This document shows, in pieces, positions 1 through 5,187 of a stretch of 5,232 bases of DNA. Position 1 is the first letter of the stretch. Every line of letters starts with the position of its first letter. A model generated the notes under the pieces. The model had not been told where the DNA came from. It did no database searches and worked only from the letters and a program-made list of their open reading frames with translations. The translations under genes were made by a program, and so were the position numbers. The DNA is from an uncultured Anaerolineae bacterium (GTDB lineage Bacteria; Chloroflexota; Anaerolineae; Anaerolineales; Villigracilaceae): NCBI GenBank assembly GCA_903854805.1, contig CAINXK010000001.1, positions 1 to 5,232 of the forward strand, read 5' to 3'.

Positions 1-249
1 GCGCAGCAGCGGCACATCCCAGGTGCATGCCAGGCTGGAAGCAGTCGGGAAGCAGGTGGCGGGCAGGCTTTGAGATGTCATAGCGGTCAGATCAGACACG
101 CGTCTGACGCCATGCGGCCCGTCCGAAACGATCATGGCGGGCACACCCAACCGTTCAATCGGGGTTGTGGCCCAGGCATTCGCACCCGTGCAGAGCGCAG
201 CTTTCTCAGCGAGTGTCATTTGGGCAATAATGGCTTGCAGGTCCGTCAT
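1..249 (-). CDS. Glycoside hydrolase family 3 (beta-glucosidase-like), N-terminal part only
   Basis: This is the first 83 codons of a gene reading left and leaving the window at position 1. GH3 enzymes hydrolyse terminal beta-linked sugars from oligosaccharides with retention, and this one presumably serves carbohydrate utilisation. The visible N-terminus fits the family: an opening helix (MTLAEKAALCTGANAW, residues 11-26), then ERLGVPAMIVSDGPHG (about 32-47), in which D43 matches the conserved substrate-binding aspartate of the family, then SLPATCFPTASSLACTWD (about 61-78). The catalytic nucleophile lies beyond the window. No signal peptide is seen, so it is probably cytoplasmic. The ATG at 249-247 is preceded by GGAGAAAACC on the minus strand, a good ribosome site. 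It lies downstream of the two-component operon on the same strand, 231 bases away. A functional link is not evident. Specificity cannot be told from this fragment. Confidence 0.9.
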   Translation of the reverse strand, partial: MTDLQAIIAQMTLAEKAALCTGANAWATTPIERLGVPAMIVSDGPHGVRRVSDLTAMTSQSLPATCFPTASSLACTWDVPLLR

Positions 250-281
250 GGTTTTCTCCGATACTAAAAATATGGTTATTC

Positions 282-314
282 TTTTGACAATCTCAGGCTA
301 AACACCAGTTCCAT
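282..314 (+). repeat. 33-bp imperfect direct repeat, left copy
   Basis: This segment matches 5018-5050 in the same orientation at 27 of 33 positions. The best-kept parts are TTTTGACAA, CTCAG, TAAACA and TTCCAT. On the minus strand both copies can be read as the end of a short peptide: MELVFSLRLSKE here and MEAMFILRLSK in the other copy. The two copies bracket the two-component, transporter and membrane-protein genes. They may be a duplicated gene end, a shared control element, or a trace of the event that placed the segment here. Confidence 0.5.
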
Positions 315-321
315 GAACTGG
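305..321. promoter_or_regulatory. 17-bp perfect palindrome upstream of GH3 gene, possible operator
   Basis: CCAGTTC-CAT-GAACTGG has two perfect 7-bp arms with a 3-bp centre. It lies 56 bases upstream of the GH3 start, where a repressor or activator of a sugar gene could bind. GAACT/AGTTC half-sites recur in the right-hand non-coding region (5091, 5132, 5154). No strong sigma-70 promoter is seen next to it; the best is a weak CTGAGA-N16-CATATT on the minus strand. It could equally be a chance repeat, and the regulator is unknown. Confidence 0.3.
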
Positions 322-480
322 CTATATTTACTCACGTGCTGAAAGAACTTTTTGCGGGACAAACCAGCGAATTTTAATGGCCCAAGCAGCAGAACCAGGC
401 TGGTAAGTGCCAAAACGAAGCGCTCGTGTGTAAATCTAACAATTTCCGAGATCGGTACAGCAACAATCGGGGAACCGACT

Positions 481-1914
481 TCACGCCCACGCAGCCGGGA
501 AACTCATCAGCAGCACACTGCCACTGCCTGGCTCACTGAGCATGCTGATCTCGCCGCCCATGGCTGTCACCAGGGCTTTCGCAATCGGCAGTCCCAGCCC
601 AAAGCCGGGGATGGTAACGGCATCCTCGCCGCGATAGAAACGATCAAAAATATGTTCAAGCTTGCCGGCTGGGATACCTGCCCCATGATCCAGCACTCGC
701 ACTTCCACATTCACACCTTTTTGAACAGCGCTGACAACCACGGCCCCACCAGAATGTTTGAGCGCATTATCCACACCAATCAGCAGCACCTGCTTGAAAG
801 CATCGCGATCGCCCGTAATCGCCAGGTCCACGGCATCCAGGATGAGCTCGCGCTGCGGGTCAAGCTGCCGGGCCTGCCGGCAGGTTTCTTGCAATAACGG
901 CTGGATTGGGAAAATTTCCTTCGCCAGGCTGCGCCCGGCATCAGCGCGAGCCAGCACCAGCAGATCATTGACCAGACGAATCATGCGGTCGCTTTCGTCG
1001 GTCATATCGCTCAGGATATCTGCTTGCTCATCTGCGTGGATGGGCGGAACACGCCGAAGCAGCCCCAGGTTGCCGCGCAGGGTGGTCAAAGGTGTGCGCA
1101 ACTCGTGCGATACATCTGCTACAAAATCACGTTGTAACTCAAGCGAATGTTCCACCTGCTGATAAGCAGCCTGCAGGCGTGCCAACATGGAGTTGAAAGT
1201 GGTTGCCAGCTGACCGACCTCGTCCTGCGGGCCATTGTATGCCACCCGCTGCATGAAATCACGTTCATCGCCGATGGTACGCGCGGTCTGGGTAATCCGC
1301 TGGATGGGGTCCAGGATGATGCGCGAAAAAACCCAACCAATTCCAAAAGCGATCAAAATCGTTAACAGGCTGGCCGCCAGCAAGGTCACCGCCAGGTACT
1401 GCAATGAACGAATACGTTCAGTCAAAGGGCGTGCCACCTGGATGATATACGAAACCTTGCCATTCAAGCTGATCGGGTGGCTGTAAATCAAAACGGGCTG
1501 ATCCTGGAAAAGACCGGTCTCCCACCAATCGCGCTCTGCCTGCAGAGAAGCCAGACCGGCACTGCTGAGCGGCAAAATATCATCTGCGCGGCCAAAGGGG
1601 CTGGCAATCAGGTTTCCGCCTGCATCCAAAATACGCACGATCTCACGTTCGGGTAATTTTTGAAAAGCCTGGTCATGCGAAAAAGTTTCAAAAGGCTTGG
1701 GTGGCGGCGATACGGAAGGCAGCGGCTCGGACCCAGGGTTGGTAATGGATCGTAAAACTGATTCTCCCAACGTTCCGCTGCTTCTCAGCAAATCCTGCTT
1801 GAGCGCATCGTACGTCGCCCTGGCTTGAACGAAATACAGAGCCAGGCCAAAGACCGCCAGGGTCAGCGCCAGGATGGCATTATATAGAAGGGTGAAGCGT
1901 AAACGAATGGACAT
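481..1914 (-). CDS. Membrane sensor histidine kinase of the two-component system
   Basis: This kinase should autophosphorylate on a histidine in response to an envelope signal and pass the phosphate to the regulator encoded just upstream. Of 477 residues, about 9-30 form the first membrane helix, followed by an extracytoplasmic sensor region of about 140 residues with a proline-rich stretch (PLPSVSPPPKPF). A second helix (about 173-198) leads into a HAMP domain, then the H-box DVSHELRTP with the phosphorylated histidine near residue 270. The ATP-binding domain has an N-box (VDNALKHS), G1 (DHGAGIP), F-box (FDRFYRG) and G2 (GFGLGLP). All catalytic motifs look intact. Its ATG (1914-1912) follows the regulator stop by three bases, with GAGG eight bases upstream, so the pair is translationally coupled. 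A GTG three bases earlier (1917) is the alternative start. The sensor region matches no named fold I recognise, so the stimulus is unknown. Confidence 0.95.
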   Translation of the reverse strand: MSIRLRFTLLYNAILALTLAVFGLALYFVQARATYDALKQDLLRSSGTLGESVLRSITNPGSEPLPSVSPPPKPFETFSHDQAFQKLPEREIVRILDAGGNLIASPFGRADDILPLSSAGLASLQAERDWWETGLFQDQPVLIYSHPISLNGKVSYIIQVARPLTERIRSLQYLAVTLLAASLLTILIAFGIGWVFSRIILDPIQRITQTARTIGDERDFMQRVAYNGPQDEVGQLATTFNSMLARLQAAYQQVEHSLELQRDFVADVSHELRTPLTTLRGNLGLLRRVPPIHADEQADILSDMTDESDRMIRLVNDLLVLARADAGRSLAKEIFPIQPLLQETCRQARQLDPQRELILDAVDLAITGDRDAFKQVLLIGVDNALKHSGGAVVVSAVQKGVNVEVRVLDHGAGIPAGKLEHIFDRFYRGEDAVTIPGFGLGLPIAKALVTAMGGEISMLSEPGSGSVLLMSFPAAWA

Positions 1915-1917
1915 CAC

Positions 1918-2595
1918 TTATTCCTCGCGCAATACATAACCCACCCCGCGCACGGTGTGGATCAGGCGGGCAGCACCGTTTTGTTCCAATTTTTTGCGCA
2001 GATAACCGATGTAGATCTCAAGCACGTTATCATCGCCGCCAAAATCATAACCCCAGACCTGGTTCAGAATTTGCGCGCGCTCAAGCACCTGGCGGGGATG
2101 CCGCAGCAGCAGGTGCAGCAGGTTGAACTCGGTCAGTGTCAACGCCAGCAGGCTATCGCCGCGGCGCGCCTCACGTGTGCCGGGGTCCAGGCTGAGATCC
2201 AGATAGGAAACCAACTGACTTTCAGGCTTGGGCTCAATCCGCCGCAAAAGCGCGTGCACCCGCGCCACCAGTTCAGCCGGGGCAAACGGTTTAACCAGGT
2301 AATCATCCGCGCCGCTTTCCAAACCGTCAACCCGGTTTTCAATCGCATCCCGGGCGGTCAGCATCAGTACCATAGTCTTATTCTCATCGGCGCGCAGATG
2401 CCGGATGAGTGTGACACCATCCATCCTGGGCATCATCCAATCCACGATCAACAGGTCCGGCCTTTGAGAATCGATGATGGGCAGGGCTTCCTCGCCATTG
2501 GCGGCAGTCAGCACATTTAAGTTTTCATATACCAGGGTTCGCTGGAGCATTTTGAGCAGTTTCAGATCATCATCCACCACCAGGACAGTATGCAT
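1918..2595 (-). CDS. OmpR/PhoB-class DNA-binding response regulator
   Basis: This is a 225-residue transcription factor activated by phosphorylation. The receiver domain (about 1-115) has the acidic pocket VVDDD (D8-D10), the phosphate-accepting D52 in LLIVDWMMPRMDG, the switch T80 in LMLTARD and K102 in LVKPF. A linker leads to a winged-helix DNA-binding domain (about 125-225) with the family features TLTEFNLLHLLLRHP, VWGYDF and the C-terminal hairpin TVRGVGYVLRE. Its length is normal and nothing is missing. The start ATG (2595-2593) has GAGG four bases upstream. It is the first gene of the operon with the kinase. Proteins of this class bind as head-to-tail dimers to direct repeats with a period near 11 bp. 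Such repeats of CACAG occur upstream of this gene and of two other transcription units in the window, which makes them its likely targets, including itself. Confidence 0.96.
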   Translation of the reverse strand: MHTVLVVDDDLKLLKMLQRTLVYENLNVLTAANGEEALPIIDSQRPDLLIVDWMMPRMDGVTLIRHLRADENKTMVLMLTARDAIENRVDGLESGADDYLVKPFAPAELVARVHALLRRIEPKPESQLVSYLDLSLDPGTREARRGDSLLALTLTEFNLLHLLLRHPRQVLERAQILNQVWGYDFGGDDNVLEIYIGYLRKKLEQNGAARLIHTVRGVGYVLREE

Positions 2596-2629
2596 GGAGC
2601 CTCGCTTTTTTTGAGCTTGTTATAAGTCA

Positions 2630-2661
2630 ATCATATAGGATTTACCTGTGAAAAAGCTGTG
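2630..2661 (-). promoter_or_regulatory. Autoregulatory promoter of the two-component operon: two CACAG boxes plus -10
   Basis: Read on the minus strand, CACAG (2661-2657), six bases, CACAG (2650-2646), ten bases, then TATGAT (2635-2630). The 11-bp box period and the 10-bp gap to the -10 hexamer equal those at the two plus-strand promoters in this window. No good -35 hexamer is present, as expected of a promoter driven by an OmpR-class activator sitting at -35. Transcription would start near 2623, giving a leader of about 28 bases before the regulator ATG. The site is seen directly; the binding protein is inferred. Confidence 0.65.
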
Positions 2662-2685
2662 AATCGGCCCAGGTCTGACGGCTTT

Positions 2686-2739
2686 CACAGCCTGCTCACA
2701 GCTGATTCTTGGCTAACACACAGGTGGCTCGCATAGAAT
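2686..2739 (+). promoter_or_regulatory. Response-regulator promoter of the ABC gene: CACAG array plus TAGAAT
   Basis: CACAG occurs at 2686, 2697 and 2719 (steps of 11 and 22), with CTTGG at 2708 filling the empty 11-bp step. TAGAAT lies at 2734-2739, ten bases after the last box. The same layout, including CTTGG and TAGAAT, recurs at 3969-4022. The last box takes the place of a -35 element. Transcription would start near 2746, leaving a leader of about 80 bases that contains a CTGCC-CTG-GGCAG hairpin (2786-2798) ahead of the AGGGAG ribosome site (2813-2818). Confidence 0.75.
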
Positions 2740-2748
2740 GAAATTATA

Positions 2749-2764
2749 TGTGAAATTATTCACA
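2749..2764. promoter_or_regulatory. CRP/FNR-type palindrome over the ABC transcription start
   Basis: TGTGA-N6-TCACA, extended to perfect arms TGTGAA and TTCACA around ATTA, matches the half-sites and spacing of the classical CRP site. It begins ten bases after the inferred -10 hexamer, so a bound protein would overlap the transcription start and more likely repress than activate. Alternatively it is a back-to-back pair of TTCACA elements for the local response regulator, whose boxes are similar. No CRP gene is in the window. Confidence 0.4.
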
Positions 2765-2826
2765 ATTAAAACTTTATCCAGCCAACTGCCCTGGGCAGCG
2801 CGGATAAACACCAGGGAGCAACAGTT

Positions 2827-3573
2827 ATGATCAACATCGAACATCTTACCAAGGTCTTTAAAATGGGTGAAAACGAAGTCCGCGCCCTGGATGGTGTCTC
2901 GCTCAGCATTAAGGACGGTAAAATGCTCGCCATTATGGGCCCTTCAGGTTCTGGAAAAAGCACCCTGATGTCGATCGTCAGCTGCCTGGATGTACCCAGC
3001 TCTGGTTCTTATCTACTGGATGACCTCCCGGTGGAAAAGATGAATGATACCCAGCTAGCCGAAGTTCGCAATCATAAGATCGGCTTTGTATTTCAGCAGT
3101 TTAACCTACTCTCGCGCACTTCCGCGCTCGAAAATGTGCTCCTGCCGCTGAGCTATACCAACCTGAGTGCCCGCGAATGCAGCAAAAAAGCGAACCATGC
3201 CCTGGAAATGGTCGGGCTGAAAGAAAGAAAAAACCATCATCCCGCTGAACTCTCTGGTGGGCAGCAACAGCGTGTGGCCATCGCCTGCGCACTGGTCAAC
3301 GATCCATCCATCCTGATTGCGGATGAACCTACCGGCGCGCTGGACAGTAAGACCGGCGCAGAGATCATGGAGCTCTTCCAAAACCTGCACCGCGATCTAG
3401 GTCAGACAATCATCATGGTAACCCACGACGCATTCATCGCCCGCCATACCGGCCGCATCCCCAACCAGATTGAAGGCAATGGCTCCAACCTGCTGAACGC
3501 CACCGAAGACTACCTGAGCGTACATACCTACACACTCGCCCGGGCGCGGGCTGATAGCCAGAGACCGCAGTAA
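2827..3573 (+). CDS. MacB/LolD-type ABC transporter ATPase with abnormal, chimeric C-terminus
   Basis: The first 210 or so residues are a standard ATPase of the MacB/LolD group, which powers efflux or envelope-lipid transport with an FtsX-like permease. Walker A GPSGSGKST is at 38-46, the Q-loop in FVFQQ near 90, the signature LSGGQ at 142-146, Walker B ILIADEP at 162-168 with E167, the D-loop GALD and the H-loop H200 in MVTHD. The start ATG has AGGGAG eight bases upstream. After HTGRI (residue 211) the usual last strand and its RDG-type turn are missing. Instead residues 212-240 resemble part of a MacB permease periplasmic domain (compare ATEDYLSVHTYTLARAR with typical TPDYLEVRNYTLASGR). The frame stops at 3573. 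The simplest reading is an in-frame deletion that joined the ATPase to its neighbouring permease gene, so the product is probably not a working transporter subunit. Its promoter carries the two-component boxes. Confidence 0.85.
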   Translation: MINIEHLTKVFKMGENEVRALDGVSLSIKDGKMLAIMGPSGSGKSTLMSIVSCLDVPSSGSYLLDDLPVEKMNDTQLAEVRNHKIGFVFQQFNLLSRTSALENVLLPLSYTNLSARECSKKANHALEMVGLKERKNHHPAELSGGQQQRVAIACALVNDPSILIADEPTGALDSKTGAEIMELFQNLHRDLGQTIIMVTHDAFIARHTGRIPNQIEGNGSNLLNATEDYLSVHTYTLARARADSQRPQ

Positions 3574-3637
3574 GCTGAGCCAGGTGGCCTTCCGTGCCGC
3601 CAATCTGCACCCCATGGAAGCATTGCGCTCCGAATAA
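3460..3637 (+). pseudogene. Remnant of MacB-type (FtsX-like) permease gene, internally deleted
   Basis: Two pieces of a permease appear to survive. The first (about 3460-3550) is read in the ATPase frame and resembles a stretch of the MacB periplasmic domain. The second (about 3552-3637) is in the +1 frame relative to the ATPase, overlaps its stop codon and ends at TAA 3635-3637. It encodes RAANLHPMEALRSE, which matches the nearly invariant end of FtsX/MacB permeases (RAA-LDPIEALRYE type). All four membrane helices and most of the periplasmic domain are missing. A normal permease needs roughly 400 codons, so over 1 kb has been lost through at least two deletions. The C-terminal assignment is firmer than that of the first piece. 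A metagenome assembly error is an alternative explanation. Confidence 0.65.
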
Positions 3638-3666
3638 TTTTCCCGGCTATCCCGCTGGTGCAGCAG

Positions 3667-3702
3667 CGTTAGGGCAGGACACCCAGGTGCCTTGCCCTAA
3701 CG
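3667..3702 (+). terminator. Strong hairpin after the transporter remnant, probable terminator
   Basis: CGTTAGGGCA (3667-3676) pairs perfectly with TGCCCTAACG (3693-3702). Inside it, GG and CACC pair with GGTG and CC around a CA loop, with a bulged A and a bulged T. The hairpin begins 29 bases after the permease stop codon, where the operon terminator should be. Only GATTTAATAA follows, so the usual run of T is weak. It may work with a termination factor or only as an RNA end stabiliser. Confidence 0.55.
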
Positions 3703-3968
3703 GATTTAATAACCCAGGCTCGCGCGCTTCTGGCAAAGCTGTTTATTGACGTCAATCATGGATAATGCACCTGCGGCAAGGGGAGCTATTATTTTTGCAG
3801 GGCACGCAAAGCACATCGATTTCCGCGTCTGACAATCCACGGAATCCATCAGCACATGACACAAATTCTTGTACATTATTCAGGTTTTATTCGTGCGGCG
3901 CTGCGGGTATTTTCAAGCGGTCAACGTTCAGAACCATGCTTCACGAGTGCCAGCCCTGATAAATAATC
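3703..3968. other. Intergenic stretch with no convincing gene
   Basis: Between the hairpin and the next promoter I see no gene with a ribosome site. A 12-bp perfect palindrome, ATTGACGTCAAT, lies at 3745-3756 and could be a protein-binding site. A 56-codon minus-strand frame (3876-3706) with five cysteines and the piece PAKIIAPLAAGALSMIDVNKQ is mildly protein-like but lacks a ribosome site. A 64-codon plus-strand frame (3765-3959) has poor, unbiased composition. Both are left uncalled. Confidence 0.5.
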
Positions 3969-4022
3969 CACAGCAAACCCACAGCTTTTTCTTGGTTTCT
4001 TCACAGCCTCAAAAATTAGAAT
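3969..4022 (+). promoter_or_regulatory. Response-regulator promoter of the membrane-protein operon: CACAG array plus TAGAAT
   Basis: CACAG is at 3969, 3980 and 4002 (steps of 11 and 22), CTTGG at 3991 fills the missing step, and TAGAAT is at 4017-4022, ten bases after the last box. Order, spacing and the -10 sequence equal those at 2686-2739, and the segment CACAGCT-N2-TTCTTGG is shared by both. Transcription should start near 4029, so an ATG at 4023 cannot be translated from this promoter. The leader to the chosen start at 4089 is about 60 bases. Confidence 0.75.
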
Positions 4023-4088
4023 ATGACCTGTAACCTGAAACAACCAATCCAAACAAATACCCCAAAACGGGAAAAAAAGAGGCCAACA

Positions 4089-4625
4089 ATGTCACCATCC
4101 AAATCAGTATCCACAAAAACCAATCTCGTACTCGACCTGGGCATCTTCACCGCCTTCCTGGTCGTTTCCAACCCGCGCCTGACCGGCAACAGCATCCACG
4201 AATGGCTGTCACTCTCCTTCGCCGCCGCCATCATCACCCACCTGCTTTTTCACTGGGACTGGATCATCAAGATCGGCAGCGAATTCATCAAAAAGCTCTT
4301 TCACCAGTCACGCCTGAACTTCCTGGTGGACGCACTCTTCTTCATCGCCATGACCGGAGCCATCTTCAGCGGCATCTTGATCTCAAAGGACATACTCCAG
4401 CTCTTCGGCATTCAGCTTGTTGTAAGCCAAAGCTGGAAAGGCATCCACAGCCTGACGGCAAACCTTTCATTGGTTACGCTCGGTGTACATATTGCCCTGC
4501 ACTGGAAGTGGATCCTCGCCAATCTGGAGCGCTTCATCGCCAACCCTATCCGCAGCCTGTCTAACCAGCAACCCGCCCCACAGGGCTTGGCCACCCAGAC
4601 CATTCGTATTAATGAAAATAAGTAA
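4089..4625 (+). CDS. DUF4405-like four-helix membrane protein, cytochrome b-like histidine pattern
   Basis: This is a 178-residue inner-membrane protein of unknown function. Four hydrophobic segments are seen at about 12-27, 40-58, 78-99 and 121-143. Histidines sit at repeated positions: H37 in IHEWLSL, H51 and H55 in THLLFHWDW, H120 in WKGIHSL, and H134 and H138 in GVHIALHWKW. The HEW and H-L-LHW-W patterns and the mid-protein SGILIS fit the DUF4405 family as I remember it. The paired histidines could hold two b-type haems as in small membrane cytochromes, but haem binding is an inference. The start ATG at 4089 has AAGAGG six bases upstream. The in-frame ATG at 4023 directly abuts the -10 hexamer and is rejected. 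The C-terminal tail is polar. It is the first gene of an operon with the small membrane protein 49 bases downstream, and is probably switched by the two-component system. Confidence 0.8.
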   Translation: MSPSKSVSTKTNLVLDLGIFTAFLVVSNPRLTGNSIHEWLSLSFAAAIITHLLFHWDWIIKIGSEFIKKLFHQSRLNFLVDALFFIAMTGAIFSGILISKDILQLFGIQLVVSQSWKGIHSLTANLSLVTLGVHIALHWKWILANLERFIANPIRSLSNQQPAPQGLATQTIRINENK

Positions 4626-4674
4626 CATCCAACCTATCTGAAACCAAATTATCACATCCAAACAAGGAAAACCT

Positions 4675-4977
4675 ATGCGAATCATCTCTCGAATCATCAT
4701 TATCCTACTTGTCGCCGCACTCGTCGCCGGGGGTTTCTACCTGGCAGCCGGCAGCAGCACCACCAACAGCGGGCCAACCGGCCTGGATGGGCAGCGCCCC
4801 AATCGCCCGGAGGGCGGAGACCGCGAGCACGAAGGCGGCGCAGCACTGGGCATAGGTCTGCTGGAAATACTGTTCTCACTCTTCAAGCTCTCAGCCATCG
4901 GCGGGCTGGTCCTGCTGCTCCAAAAAGGCCTGCGCAGCTCGTCCAACAAAAACATTGGACAATCGCGCTCAGCCTAA
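4675..4977 (+). CDS. Small protein with two membrane segments, function unknown
   Basis: This 100-residue protein has a basic start followed by a hydrophobic helix (about residues 5-26), a polar glycine-, proline- and charge-rich loop (about 27-55, with RPNRPEGGDREHEGG), a second hydrophobic segment (about 57-84, ending VLLLQKGL) and a basic serine-rich tail. The helices suggest a hairpin in the membrane with both ends inside and the charged loop outside. It could instead be an exported protein with a retained signal anchor. The ATG at 4675 has AAGGA six bases upstream. The 49-base gap after the DUF4405-like gene holds no terminator or promoter, so the two are likely co-transcribed and may form a membrane complex. 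I do not recognise a named family. No enzymatic motif, cysteine or metal-binding cluster is present beyond one histidine in the loop. Confidence 0.75.
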   Translation: MRIISRIIIILLVAALVAGGFYLAAGSSTTNSGPTGLDGQRPNRPEGGDREHEGGAALGIGLLEILFSLFKLSAIGGLVLLLQKGLRSSSNKNIGQSRSA

Positions 4978-5187
4978 AAATAAATATTCTCACAGGCTAA
5001 CTGACTGAGCTTATCTATTTTGACAACCTCAGAATAAACATCGCTTCCATATTGGACTTTTGACAAAGTCAAACATTGCGAAAAAAAATAGAACTGCATA
5101 ACAATTGGGAGTGTGACCAACCAACTGCAGCAGTTCCGTTCTGAAGTTTACCAGAACTTTAACAACTATTAACGAACGAACACGTTA
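4978..5187. other. Non-coding stretch rich in short inverted repeats
   Basis: No gene is convincing here. Repeats seen: overlapping palindromes GACTTT-TGAC-AAAGTC (5055-5070) and TTTGAC-AAA-GTCAAA (5059-5073); GAACTGC (5091-5097) facing GCAGTTC (5130-5136); AACTG-CAG-CAGTT (5123-5135); GTTCTG-N8-CAGAAC (5138-5157); and ATTAACG-N8-CGTTAAT (5168-5189). The first bases after the membrane operon hold only a weak hairpin followed by TTATCTATTTT, so its terminator is uncertain. The region may carry operators for a gene starting at the right edge. Confidence 0.45.
5018..5050 (+). repeat. 33-bp imperfect direct repeat, right copy
   Basis: This is the partner of 282-314, 27 of 33 bases identical in the same orientation, 4.7 kb apart. 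On the minus strand it reads MEAMFILRLSK followed at once by TAG. A few codons further upstream on that strand FFRNV resembles FFQHV of the left copy, but a TGA stop and a one-codon length difference intervene. If it ever was coding, this copy is decayed. The palindrome of the left copy is not conserved here. Confidence 0.5.

Larger units (their letters stand above)
276..503 (-). other. Protein-like open frame between kinase and GH3 gene, no clear start; possible gene remnant
   Basis: This minus-strand frame has no stop for 75 codons and ends at TAA (278-276). It overlaps the last seven codons of the sensor kinase in another frame. The predicted peptide looks like protein rather than noise: an acidic-basic stretch, a hydrophobic run of about 20 residues (FVLALTSLVLLLGPLKFAGL), a basic segment (SRKKFFQHVSKY) and an end MELVFSLRLSKE. 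No ATG or GTG with a ribosome site lies before the hydrophobic part. The only starts are an in-frame TTG, a late GTG, and an ATG at 314. A GTG overlapping the kinase TGA lies in a different frame that closes after 36 codons, so a frameshifted small membrane protein is possible. I do not recognise the family. It may be a decayed gene, or chance. Confidence 0.3.

Noticed and set aside
262..290. Sigma-70 promoter TTGTCA-N17-TTAGTA for the GH3 gene on the minus strand
   Set aside because: The second hexamer is a poor match to TATAAT and the start would fall within the ribosome site.
352..897. 181-codon plus-strand frame opposite the end of the kinase gene
   Set aside because: It overlaps intact kinase domains on the other strand, has no family-like features, and arises from the codon bias of the real gene.
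1915..1917. GTG as start of the sensor kinase
   Set aside because: It directly adjoins the regulator stop codon; the ATG three bases later has a better spacing to GAGG. The difference is one residue, so this is a preference only.
1957..2520. 187-codon plus-strand frame opposite the response regulator
   Set aside because: It mirrors a clearly intact OmpR-class regulator; glutamine- and proline-rich content is typical of an antisense shadow.
3765..3959. 64-codon plus-strand frame in the gap before the membrane operon
   Set aside because: No ribosome site, low-complexity serine-rich content, no recognisable motif, and it lies upstream of the operon promoter.
4023..4088. ATG at 4023 as start of the DUF4405-like gene (200 residues)
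   Set aside because: It abuts the TAGAAT hexamer and precedes the expected transcription start; no ribosome site lies before it, whereas 4089 has AAGAGG six bases upstream.
4991..4995. Single CACAG after the small membrane protein gene
   Set aside because: No second box at 11 or 22 bases and no suitably placed -10 hexamer, so it is probably chance.
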